DNA of 12,391 bases from Promethearchaeota archaeon (lineage in GTDB: Archaea; Asgardarchaeota; Lokiarchaeia; Sigynarchaeales; SOKP01): contig WJKD01000577.1 of the NCBI GenBank assembly GCA_014729315.1, positions 1-12,391 of the forward strand. The letters are read 5' to 3'. The position numbers and the translations under genes were made by a program. The notes below the pieces were generated by a model. It was given only the letters and a program-made list of their open reading frames with translations. It did not search any database and was not told the DNA's origin. This document shows, piece after piece, positions 6,717 to 12,391 of this stretch. How positions within the stretch are numbered: position 1 is the stretch's first letter; each line of letters begins with the position of its first letter.

Positions 6717-7703
6717 GTGATACTTATTAAGAATTCAGACTTGCCTTTCGTAAATAAAAGTTGTACTTATTGCAATAGTCAAAATTCTTTTTCTCGAAGA
6801 TATTCAGGTGAATATTTATGCGAAAGCTGTTTTGTCAAAAACATAGAAACAAATATTTATAAAACAATTTCAAAATACCAAATGCTTCATCCACATGATA
6901 AAATAGTTGTCGCCCTTTCTGGGGGAAAGGATTCTATTTCTTTACTTCATAATTTGATACAAATTCAGCAGAAGAAATTTTCTTCCAAACCAATAATCGC
7001 ATTGTCAATTGACGAGGGAATTGAAGATTATCGAAAAAAGAGCATAGGGATCGCAAAAAAATATTGTAAGGCTCATGACATTCACCATGTTATCATAACA
7101 TTTAAAGAAAAACTTAATTATTCTTTAGACGAAATCGTCGCTAAATTCAAGGAAAACGGTATTTATAAAAACGCGTGTAATTATTGTGCTCTGGTTCGTC
7201 GGAGACTCTTAAATCAAGGAGCGCTAGATTTGGATGCTGATGTATTAGCTTTAGGACATAATCTTACTGACTATGCAGAAACATTTCTAATGAATATCCT
7301 ATACAAACGATTAAGTCTTATTTCTAATAGATTTCTTTTTAAAAGAAGATCCGCTCAAGTTGACGATTTTTATGTTAAAAAAATTACTCCTTTAATGCGA
7401 ATTCCTGAAAATGAGATCTCGGTTTATGTGAAGCTAAAAAACCTTGACTATCTTGATTCTCACTGTCCTTATAGAAAAAGCGATCCAATTGTAAGAAAAA
7501 AGGTCCTTAATTTTATTGCGGCGTTAAAAAATTCAAGTCCAGAAATAGAATTTAATATTTTTAATTCGTATTTAAAAATTTCAGAGTTATTATATTATAA
7601 TGAAGAAAAACAAGAATATACTCGCTGTGAAAAGTGTGGATACCCTACTTCTCGTCATAACCTATGTAGTTTCTGTAATCTTGTAGAAACACTCAATAAA
7701 TAG
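6717..7703 (+). CDS. tRNA 2-thiolation enzyme, TtuA/Ncs6 (TIGR00269) family
   Basis: This 328-residue ATP-pyrophosphatase-type sulfurtransferase has an N-terminal zinc finger with C16/C19 and C35/C38 and the PP-loop SGGKDS (68-73). Next come C154/C157 in CNYCALVRR and C250 in DSHCPY, the three cysteines that hold an iron-sulfur cluster in this family. A C-terminal zinc finger has C304/C307 and C317/C320. Family members adenylate a tRNA uridine and replace oxygen with sulfur delivered by a ubiquitin-like carrier. The target is either position 54 (TtuA) or wobble U34 (Ncs6/Ctu1). Sequence alone, read by eye, does not separate these. The start is GTG at 6717, 21 bases after the protease stop, consistent with co-transcription. 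The stop is 5 bases from the convergent Get3 stop. Confidence 0.9.
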   Translation: MILIKNSDLPFVNKSCTYCNSQNSFSRRYSGEYLCESCFVKNIETNIYKTISKYQMLHPHDKIVVALSGGKDSISLLHNLIQIQQKKFSSKPIIALSIDEGIEDYRKKSIGIAKKYCKAHDIHHVIITFKEKLNYSLDEIVAKFKENGIYKNACNYCALVRRRLLNQGALDLDADVLALGHNLTDYAETFLMNILYKRLSLISNRFLFKRRSAQVDDFYVKKITPLMRIPENEISVYVKLKNLDYLDSHCPYRKSDPIVRKKVLNFIAALKNSSPEIEFNIFNSYLKISELLYYNEEKQEYTRCEKCGYPTSRHNLCSFCNLVETLNK

Positions 7704-7708
7704 ACACT

Positions 7709-8701
7709 CTAATTGTTATCTTGAATAAGAAATTCTCCCATTTCTTTTAATTTTTCGTATTCTCTTATTTCTTCCTTAAATAAGGGAACCTCAATCAAGA
7801 TTTTATGCAGTTTCTCACCAAATATTTCTCGAATTTTTTGCAGATTTTTCTGTTGCATTTCTCGACGAGATTTGCAAAAATCACATAATTCTTTTGTATC
7901 TTGATATAACTGATTTACTACAATATTGGATACCGGTATATTATATTTAACTAGTTCGTTGAGTAATCTTCCCGTTTCTGCAATCGCCATCTCTTCAGGG
8001 ATCATTACGATGACGAATGAATTTTTGGTTGGATTACTCAAATCGTCTCGAGCGTTAATAATTGAATTGTTTAACCGCTCCATGACTTCTAGAGAATTAT
8101 CCTCTTCCTTATCCTCTCCTCGAGAAAAAAATTTTTTAAAGGCCCCAAAGAATCTTCCAATTTTAAGTCTTAGTTTCAATAATTTACCAATCCATCCAGA
8201 CAATGTTTCTGGAAGACTTAAAAATCGTAAGGTGTGTCCAGTTGGAGCAGTATCAAATATTATTAAATCGTAATCGTGATCGGTTTCGATAAATTCTAAT
8301 ACTTTACCAAACGCAAGAGCTTCGTCAATTCCAGGTGGATTCATTGATGTAAAATCTTGTATTTCTTCTAAACCTAAACCTTCCACCATATCCCCCATTC
8401 CCATGTTTTCCATAGGGTTCATTTGAGTCAATCCTTTGAATTCTGACATGTTTGCCTTAGGATTTATTTCAAGAGCAGTTAAATTCTTTACGCCTTCAAC
8501 TGGAGTAGGGATACCTGGAGCAAATTCCATGCCTAAGCAATCTCCTAACGAATGAGCGGGATCAGTGCTTATTATTAGCGTATTTCTACCTTGTTCAGCT
8601 GCCCAAATAGCTGCACTAGAGGCGGATGAGGTTTTGCCAACACCCCCCTTCCCGCCAAACATAATCATTTTTAAATTTAACAAAAGTTCTTTTAATTCCA
8701 T
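7709..8701 (-). CDS. get3: Get3/ArsA-type ATPase (tail-anchored membrane protein targeting)
   Basis: From the ATG at 8701 this gives 330 residues. It has the deviant P-loop GGKGGVGKT (16-24), switch I DPAHS (47-51), switch II DTAPTGHT (150-157) and CDFC (273-276), the intermolecular zinc-binding CxxC that marks Get3 rather than arsenite pumps. The region from 85 to 122 carries seven methionines before PGIDEALAF. It lines up with the helices forming the hydrophobic client groove in eukaryotic Get3/TRC40, and a further amphipathic stretch at 173-196 could be the other groove wall. There is one ATPase domain, so it should work as a dimer. An in-frame GTG at 8713 would add four residues, but GTGAG there fits better as a weak Shine-Dalgarno for 8701. 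Arsenic-related function is less likely: no ars neighbours are present. Confidence 0.9.
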   Translation of the reverse strand: MELKELLLNLKMIMFGGKGGVGKTSSASSAAIWAAEQGRNTLIISTDPAHSLGDCLGMEFAPGIPTPVEGVKNLTALEINPKANMSEFKGLTQMNPMENMGMGDMVEGLGLEEIQDFTSMNPPGIDEALAFGKVLEFIETDHDYDLIIFDTAPTGHTLRFLSLPETLSGWIGKLLKLRLKIGRFFGAFKKFFSRGEDKEEDNSLEVMERLNNSIINARDDLSNPTKNSFVIVMIPEEMAIAETGRLLNELVKYNIPVSNIVVNQLYQDTKELCDFCKSRREMQQKNLQKIREIFGEKLHKILIEVPLFKEEIREYEKLKEMGEFLIQDNN

Positions 8702-8708
8702 TATTATT

Positions 8709-8747
8709 CTCACATCTTTTAGTTTTCCTTCTTAAAATATATTTTTA
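8709..8747 (-). promoter_or_regulatory. Promoter of get3
   Basis: In the 77-base gap behind aRF1, the minus strand has AAAATATATTTTAAG centred near 8741. A start point near 8715 would leave a leader of about 14 bases with GTGAG (8709-8713) before the ATG. This suggests Get3 is not merely read through from aRF1. Confidence 0.45.
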
Positions 8748-8778
8748 AAGTCTGTTAATTATTTCTAAATCGCTATTT

Positions 8779-10053
8779 TTAGTACGATAACTTATATCGA
8801 AGTATTGCTACTATACCACCAAAAGTACTAAATAGGGTTTCTCCCTCCTCTGTTTCTGTCGATAATATCTCAATTTCCGCTCCTGTACTTTCTGCCATCT
8901 CTCCAAGAGCTTCAATAATCGAAACCCTTTCTGCGATATCAAAAGAATTAGAATGGCATTCTGGACAACTTTCTTCAGCGATTTTTTCTTCCATTTCTTC
9001 TAATTCTCTTTCGTGAATCGTTCTTGATTCCTTATGTCCGCAGTTTGAACATTCGATTTTTAATTTATACGAATCCAGCTGCTCAGATAAGATTAAAGTA
9101 TCAACAGCACCGTAATTTAAGGCTTTATTTACAGACTCGAAACCATAAGTCGCTAACCCCGTATCGTTAGAGACCTCTTTCATAAATCGCTGCATAACCT
9201 GTTTTTCTTGAATGTATTTAACATCTTCGATCTTACCTTTAACTCGTTCTATTAACGCACGTATCCCCTCCGAACCGCCATAACCGAGATCCACAACATC
9301 TATAATTTTTTCTCTTAATCGATAGTCTAAACTTTCGTCTTTCACGAACTTTTCTTTTGAAGGACCTGGCCCACCTATAAAGATACCCCTCAAATCTTCC
9401 ATATCTAAAAACATTTCGTTAATATCGTTTGAAATCCTCCTGTAAAACCTTTTTTCACCCTCTTCTATCAATCTCTCGTATCTCCTCTGCGATTGACCCC
9501 CAGCTCTATGTTTTCCGTGAATCCCCGAAGTAAATTCTCTTAAGACTTTGACATGTCGACCTCTTAAATAACCCACTGCAGATTCCTGTCTTCCGATTAC
9601 TAATAGACCGTAAGTTTCCTTAGTTTCGAGCATCTCTTCGAGAGGCCATAATAAAAATTCGCTATCACAATGATATCTAAAAGTTACGACTTTTTCAGGC
9701 GGATTTACGATATATAACTCGTTTTTTTCAGTTCCAGGTGTATCATTTTGGGGAATTGCGCCCGAAAACATTACTAATCCATTTTCTGGCACATCCTTTA
9801 AATTTCTTAATTGACCAATTAAAGTAGAAATGCTGTCTAAAACATTCTTCCGAGTCAATTTTGATTTAATATTTTGACTTTCGCTAATTTCGTTCTTTAA
9901 ATGATTTGTTACATCTGAGATCTTACGATCGTGAGGAATATACAAGGAAATCAATTCAGTATGAAATCCTTTTTTATTTCTGAGATGTTCAATTAATTTT
10001 TTCGTTCGGAATTTATCTAATTCGCTTCCTTTCTTCTTTACATCATAGCTCAT
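8779..10053 (-). CDS. prf1: Peptide chain release factor aRF1
   Basis: From the ATG at 10053 this gives 424 residues, full length for archaeal aRF1. The N-domain has NIKS (61-64) and YxCxxxF (127-133), which read all three stop codons. The middle domain has GKHRAGGQSQRR with GGQ at 185-187, which triggers peptidyl-tRNA hydrolysis. The C-domain carries a zinc-ribbon-like insert (CSNC and CPEC in the 335-370 region) and the acidic end typical of the family, which contacts aRF3/aEF1A-type GTPases and ABCE1. A TTG at 10065 in the same frame would add four residues; the ATG is preferred. Both stop types seen in the neighbouring genes (TAA, TAG, also TGA) are ordinary, and nothing in the decoding motifs suggests a reassigned stop. 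Confidence 0.96.
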   Translation of the reverse strand: MSYDVKKKGSELDKFRTKKLIEHLRNKKGFHTELISLYIPHDRKISDVTNHLKNEISESQNIKSKLTRKNVLDSISTLIGQLRNLKDVPENGLVMFSGAIPQNDTPGTEKNELYIVNPPEKVVTFRYHCDSEFLLWPLEEMLETKETYGLLVIGRQESAVGYLRGRHVKVLREFTSGIHGKHRAGGQSQRRYERLIEEGEKRFYRRISNDINEMFLDMEDLRGIFIGGPGPSKEKFVKDESLDYRLREKIIDVVDLGYGGSEGIRALIERVKGKIEDVKYIQEKQVMQRFMKEVSNDTGLATYGFESVNKALNYGAVDTLILSEQLDSYKLKIECSNCGHKESRTIHERELEEMEEKIAEESCPECHSNSFDIAERVSIIEALGEMAESTGAEIEILSTETEEGETLFSTFGGIVAILRYKLSY

Positions 10054-10212
10054 ATTATCTCTCAATTAATATAAAGGATCAAGCGATTAAAATTTTTCTA
10101 TATTAATCCTTCTTTAGTGGTCAAATAAACTCTAATAAGTTTAATTTACATTATCCCGTGTTATTCTTCTCAAAGCAAACTAAAGATTGATTGGAATTAT
10201 TCATCTATTTGA

Positions 10213-10234
10213 ATATTTTTACCTCTAAAAATAT
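10213..10234. repeat. Perfect 8-bp hairpin with 6-base loop
   Basis: ATATTTTT (10213-10220) pairs with AAAAATAT (10227-10234) around ACCTCT, and GTTTTT follows. It resembles a weak rho-independent-like structure on the plus strand, but no plus-strand gene ends here. Confidence 0.4.
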
Positions 10235-10278
10235 GTTTTTGATCCCTTATCCAAATAAATAAAAAAAAACCTAGTTTT

Positions 10279-10381
10279 ACTTAAGAGAGAATACAATTAA
10301 GTATTGAAAGGCATATGCAAGAAGGTTTTTTCCCTAATCTTAAGAAGCAAATAAATACTTAATTAATTATTCTCTTCTTAC
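10279..10381. repeat. Long imperfect inverted repeat (about 23 paired bases, 48-base loop)
   Basis: The left arm (10279-10305) and the reverse complement of the right arm (10354-10381) share, in order, TAAG, AGAGAATA and AATTAAGTATT. They differ only by one inserted A and by C versus ATT between the second and third blocks. The loop at 10306-10353 contains the palindrome GCATATGC (10311-10318). The right arm ends 63 bases before the ligase start. It could be a leader RNA stem-loop, a two-site operator or the terminal repeats of a tiny decayed element; the sequence alone does not decide. Confidence 0.6.
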
Positions 10382-10382
10382 A

Positions 10383-10410
10383 TTATCTAAAGATAAAGGA
10401 TAGTTTTATC
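10383..10410. repeat. Overlapping, mutually exclusive small hairpins
   Basis: TTATCT (10383-10388) can pair with AGATAA (10391-10396). Alternatively GATAAA (10392-10397) can pair with TTTATC (10405-10410). The two pairings compete for the same bases and lie in the presumed leader of the ligase gene. Both are short and A/T-rich. Confidence 0.3.
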
Positions 10411-10444
10411 ATCAAAATTATTCAAAACCTCAAAAAAAATTTTT

Positions 10445-11257
10445 GTGAGTCTATACTTGTCAGAAAAAAAACATTCTTCAGATGTCCCCCAATCCCATCC
10501 GAGATATTTAAGTTTAAAATATCGTCATAAAGTTATCGAAGGAATGAAAAAATTAATTGTTGCTGAAGCAGGTTTAATAGCACACGGAAGAGGGGAATGT
10601 TTTGATTATATTTTAGGCGAAAAAACGACAAATCCCGCAAAAAACGCAATAAAGGCTGCCGTAGCTGCATTGATATTGGCTGAAAAACCTGTTTTGAGCG
10701 TAAATGGAAATGTTGCGGCGCTAATTCCAAAAAAAATAGTTGATCTATCAAAGATATTAAAAATCCCCATTGAGATAAATTTGTTTTATAGAAAAGAAGG
10801 CAGAATAGAAGCAATCAAAAAAATATTAGAAGATGCGGGTGCTGAAAATTTGTTGGGTATAAAAGAGGAAGAAATGGTAGAATTGGAAGGACTTGAAAGC
10901 AATCGAAGAAATGTTGACCCTAAAGGGATATTAATCGCTGATTTAGTATTTGTCCCGCTTGAAGATGGAGATCGTACGGAAGCTCTTAAAAGATTAGGAA
11001 GAAAAGTAATAACCGTTGATTTAAATCCTATAAGTCGCACCGCGATATGGGCGGATATCACAATAGTCGATAATATTGTTAGAGCAGTTCCAGAGATGAT
11101 AGAAATCGCATCTCAATTTAAAACTTTACCAAGAAATCAATTGAAAGAAATCGTTAGCGCTTACAACAATAAAAAAAATATTCAAAATATGTTAAGTTTA
11201 ATACAAGACTATATTGAAGCCCAAAAACAAAACGCTTTTAAGATTTTAAACCAATAA
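10445..11257 (+). CDS. 4-phosphopantoate--beta-alanine ligase (archaeal phosphopantothenate synthetase)
   Basis: This 270-residue protein matches the archaeal family once called DUF137. It starts with the conserved SHPRY (17-21) and carries AHGRGE (46-51), the NGN turn (87-89), and the long signature around PLEDGDRTEALKRLG (171-185), VDLNPISRTA (191-200) and IVDN (207-210). The enzyme joins 4-phosphopantoate to beta-alanine using ATP to make 4'-phosphopantothenate, the archaeal replacement for bacterial pantothenate synthetase in coenzyme A synthesis. The GTG at 10445 is the farthest upstream sensible start; a TTG at 10457 is the alternative, both shortly before the conserved region. There is no Shine-Dalgarno, so leaderless or unusual initiation is possible. 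The nearby ketopantoate reductase supports the pathway. Confidence 0.92.
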   Translation: MSLYLSEKKHSSDVPQSHPRYLSLKYRHKVIEGMKKLIVAEAGLIAHGRGECFDYILGEKTTNPAKNAIKAAVAALILAEKPVLSVNGNVAALIPKKIVDLSKILKIPIEINLFYRKEGRIEAIKKILEDAGAENLLGIKEEEMVELEGLESNRRNVDPKGILIADLVFVPLEDGDRTEALKRLGRKVITVDLNPISRTAIWADITIVDNIVRAVPEMIEIASQFKTLPRNQLKEIVSAYNNKKNIQNMLSLIQDYIEAQKQNAFKILNQ

Positions 11258-11336
11258 TTTTTATAAGAATAAAAAAAATTTTAAACCTTCTTAAATTATT
11301 TTTATTTTAATCGCAAGCACTTTGAGGAAAAGAGCT

Positions 11337-11867
11337 ATGGGGACTGAAAAACGAGCCAAACCCACCGAATTGAATGTAGATTTGACCGAAAAGCCGTTTG
11401 TCATTCGAAGATGCAACTTCAACGATTTAGAACAAGTTAAAGAGGTTAACGAAAGAGAATTACCGGAAGATTATCCCTTCTTTTTCTACAAGAGCATTCT
11501 CGATAATTTTTCAGAATCCTTTCTTGTTGCTTGTAATAAATCTGATATGTCCGAGATTATGGGTTATATCATGTGGAGGATAGAGCGAACACCTTCAACT
11601 GACTCTCTTAAATTAGTGAATAAAGGACATCTAGTTTCAATTGCGGTATTAAAAGAATGGAGACGCACTGGAATCGCCACAGCGTTATTGAAAAAAAGCA
11701 TGCCCCAAGTCAAGAAACATAATATTAGTGAATATGTATTAGAAGTTCGAGTATCTAATTATAGTGCGATAAAATTATATGAAAAAATGGATTTTGAAAT
11801 GCAAAATATCAAAAAGAAATATTATCGCGACGGTGAAAACGCCTATTTTATGGTCAAAACAGCGTAA
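11337..11867 (+). CDS. Ard1/RimI-like N-terminal protein acetyltransferase (GNAT family)
   Basis: From the ATG at 11337 this gives 176 residues with one GNAT fold. It shows the acceptor-side segment RELPEDYPFFFY (40-51), GHLVSIAVLKEWRRTGIAT (97-115) with the RRTGIA acetyl-CoA loop (109-114), LEVRVSNYSAIKLYEKMDF (134-152) and YYRDGENAYFM (162-172). This pattern closely follows the Sulfolobus Ard1 enzyme, which acetylates the N-terminal residue of proteins co- or post-translationally using acetyl-CoA. A TTG at 11322 in frame would add five residues, but GAGG at 11324-11327 sits properly as a Shine-Dalgarno 9 bases before the ATG. It lies 79 bases after the ligase and may share its transcript or use the A/T-rich gap as its own promoter. 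Confidence 0.92.
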   Translation: MGTEKRAKPTELNVDLTEKPFVIRRCNFNDLEQVKEVNERELPEDYPFFFYKSILDNFSESFLVACNKSDMSEIMGYIMWRIERTPSTDSLKLVNKGHLVSIAVLKEWRRTGIATALLKKSMPQVKKHNISEYVLEVRVSNYSAIKLYEKMDFEMQNIKKKYYRDGENAYFMVKTA

Positions 11868-11884
11868 TTTTAAAAATTTTTTAA
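11868..11884 (+). terminator. Oligo-T stretch after the acetyltransferase gene
   Basis: Just after the TAA stop the plus strand has TTTT (11868-11871) and then TTTTTT (11877-11882). Archaeal RNA polymerase terminates at such T-runs without needing a stem. It also lies between two convergent genes only 24 bases apart. Confidence 0.35.
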
Positions 11885-11891
11885 GGTTTCC

Positions 11892-12391
11892 TCAAATGTT
11901 GGAAATTTCTAACCCTTTAATTAACTGAGTCAATAAATCGTTTATAGGCGTGTTTATTCCTAATTTCTTTGCTTCCTCAACAATTTTCCCGTTAATAAAA
12001 TCAATTTCAGTTCTTTTCTTCTTTAAAACATCTTGAAGCATTGAATTCACATTATCTGATGTTTTGCGAGCTACATCGTAGGTTAATTTGACGAAATTAA
12101 TTTCAGAAAGATTTAAATTCTTTAGTTTTGCGACTTCTATTGCTTCTCTGACCGCAACCCCCATTAGTCGTTTTATGCCTTTTTTCGAAAGTAATTCCCC
12201 GTTCTTCAATCGCGTTAAGGCCCCGAAAGCGTTAATTCCGACATTTACAAAAATTTTTTCCCATGTTTCTCTAATAATGTCTTTAACAATTCGGGTCTCT
12301 AATCCGCTCTCAGTTAATAAACCCGCCAATACTCTTAAACCTTTATCCGATTCTCTTTTATCATTGGAATTGTCTTTTTCGTCTCTTATAG
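11892..12391 (-). CDS. 2-dehydropantoate 2-reductase, C-terminal part (cut by right edge)
   Basis: The frame is open from the right edge to a TGA at 11892-11894, at least 165 residues. No start is needed inside the window; the first TTG at 12327-12329 is within the protein. The visible part is the helical C-terminal domain of the ketopantoate reductase (ApbA/PanE) family. It has an AGLLTESGLET linker, then ETWEKIFVNVGINAFGALTRLKNGEL, whose WxKxxxNxxxNAxxA pattern holds the pantoate-side lysine and asparagine, and a helical bundle ending in NTPINDLL. The missing N-terminal half should contain the NADPH-binding Rossmann fold. The enzyme reduces ketopantoate to pantoate, two steps before the ligase encoded in the same neighbourhood. 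It ends 24 bases from the convergent acetyltransferase gene. Confidence 0.88.
   Translation of the reverse strand, partial: IRDEKDNSNDKRESDKGLRVLAGLLTESGLETRIVKDIIRETWEKIFVNVGINAFGALTRLKNGELLSKKGIKRLMGVAVREAIEVAKLKNLNLSEINFVKLTYDVARKTSDNVNSMLQDVLKKKRTEIDFINGKIVEEAKKLGINTPINDLLTQLIKGLEISNI

Larger units (their letters stand above)
10066..10444. other. 379-base divergent intergenic region between aRF1 and the pantothenate ligase
   Basis: No plausible gene is seen on either strand. A TATA-like ATTAATATAG on the minus strand (10098-10107), preceded by a purine stretch AAAGAAGG, could drive aRF1 with a start near 10076. On the plus side no Shine-Dalgarno precedes the GTG at 10445. The interval is unusually structured: a hairpin at 10213-10234, a long inverted repeat at 10279-10381 and overlapping small hairpins at 10383-10410. 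No C/D-box pair was found. Confidence 0.5.

Noticed and set aside
7926..8273. Plus-strand open frame antisense to Get3
   Set aside because: It covers the switch II region of Get3 in antisense and has no family features.
7709..8713. Arsenite-pump ATPase ArsA
   Set aside because: It has a single ATPase domain, carries the Get3 CxxC and Met-rich groove segment, and has no ars genes beside it.
10384..10430. C/D-box small RNA suggested by TGATGA on the minus strand (complement of TCATCA at 10409-10414)
   Set aside because: No CTGA D box or C'/D' pair lies at a suitable distance, so the single motif is likely chance.
10066..10444. Possible replication origin because the gap is A/T-rich with inverted repeats
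   Set aside because: No Orc1/Cdc6 gene is nearby and I see no G-rich origin recognition box; A/T-richness is general in this window.
10533..11061. Two minus-strand open frames inside the phosphopantoate ligase gene
   Set aside because: They are antisense to a strongly conserved enzyme and their Ser/Leu/Phe-rich translations look like complements of A-rich codons.
1..12391. CRISPR array, insertion sequence, toxin-antitoxin or defence island
   Set aside because: No regularly spaced direct repeats, transposase, integrase or small paired toxin genes were found; the gene content is housekeeping throughout.

Overview
The window is an AT-rich archaeal chromosome segment filled with housekeeping information-processing genes. 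The archaeal assignment is firm. It rests on aIF2-beta, an archaeal/eukaryotic RIO1 kinase, a two-KH Dim2/Pno1-like protein, NMD3, aRF1 (NIKS, YxCxxxF and GGQ motifs), an archaeal phosphopantothenate-synthesis ligase, an Ard1-type N-acetyltransferase, a CxxC-containing Get3 and an initiator tRNA of archaeal type. The K/N/I-rich proteins, low GC and the mix of Get3, Dim2 and an RPA32-like OB plus winged-helix protein would fit a Lokiarchaeia-like Asgard archaeon. That lineage guess is inference only.

Region 1 (1-261, +) is the 3' end of an unrecognised gene that enters from the left. Region 2 (272-4498, -) is a long co-directional run. In transcription order it is: initiator tRNA-Met (CAT), an OB-fold/winged-helix protein, aIF2-beta, a DUF424 protein, NMD3, RIO1 and a Dim2/Pno1-like KH protein. 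The aIF2-beta, DUF424, NMD3 and RIO1 genes are tightly packed, with an NMD3 start overlapping the DUF424 stop and one base between NMD3 and RIO1. They join translation initiation (aIF2 carries the same tRNA encoded just upstream) to ribosomal subunit maturation (NMD3 for the large subunit, RIO1 and Dim2 for the small). A clear TATA box and Shine-Dalgarno precede aIF2-beta.

Region 3 (4499-4862) is a 364-base gap with several inverted repeats, including a perfect 16-bp palindrome 24 bases before the next gene. Region 4 (4863-7703, +) is a probable two-gene operon: a site-2-type membrane metalloprotease with an unusual extra domain, then a TtuA/Ncs6-family tRNA thiolase. Region 5 (7709-10053, -) holds Get3 (tail-anchored protein targeting ATPase) and aRF1, with a separate promoter in front of Get3. 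Region 6 (10066-10444) is a 379-base divergent gap dominated by a long imperfect inverted repeat plus smaller hairpins. Region 7 (10445-12391) holds 4-phosphopantoate--beta-alanine ligase (+), an Ard1/RimI-like N-terminal acetyltransferase (+) and, convergent, the C-terminal part of a ketopantoate reductase cut by the right edge. Two of the three act in archaeal coenzyme A synthesis and the third uses acetyl-CoA.

I found no mobile element, CRISPR array, phage gene or evident defence system. The genes are mostly well-known families. The points worth a second look are the structured intergenic regions, the extra domain in the protease, the start-site conflict in the OB-fold protein, and the conserved but functionally undefined DUF424 protein in the initiation/ribosome-assembly cluster.
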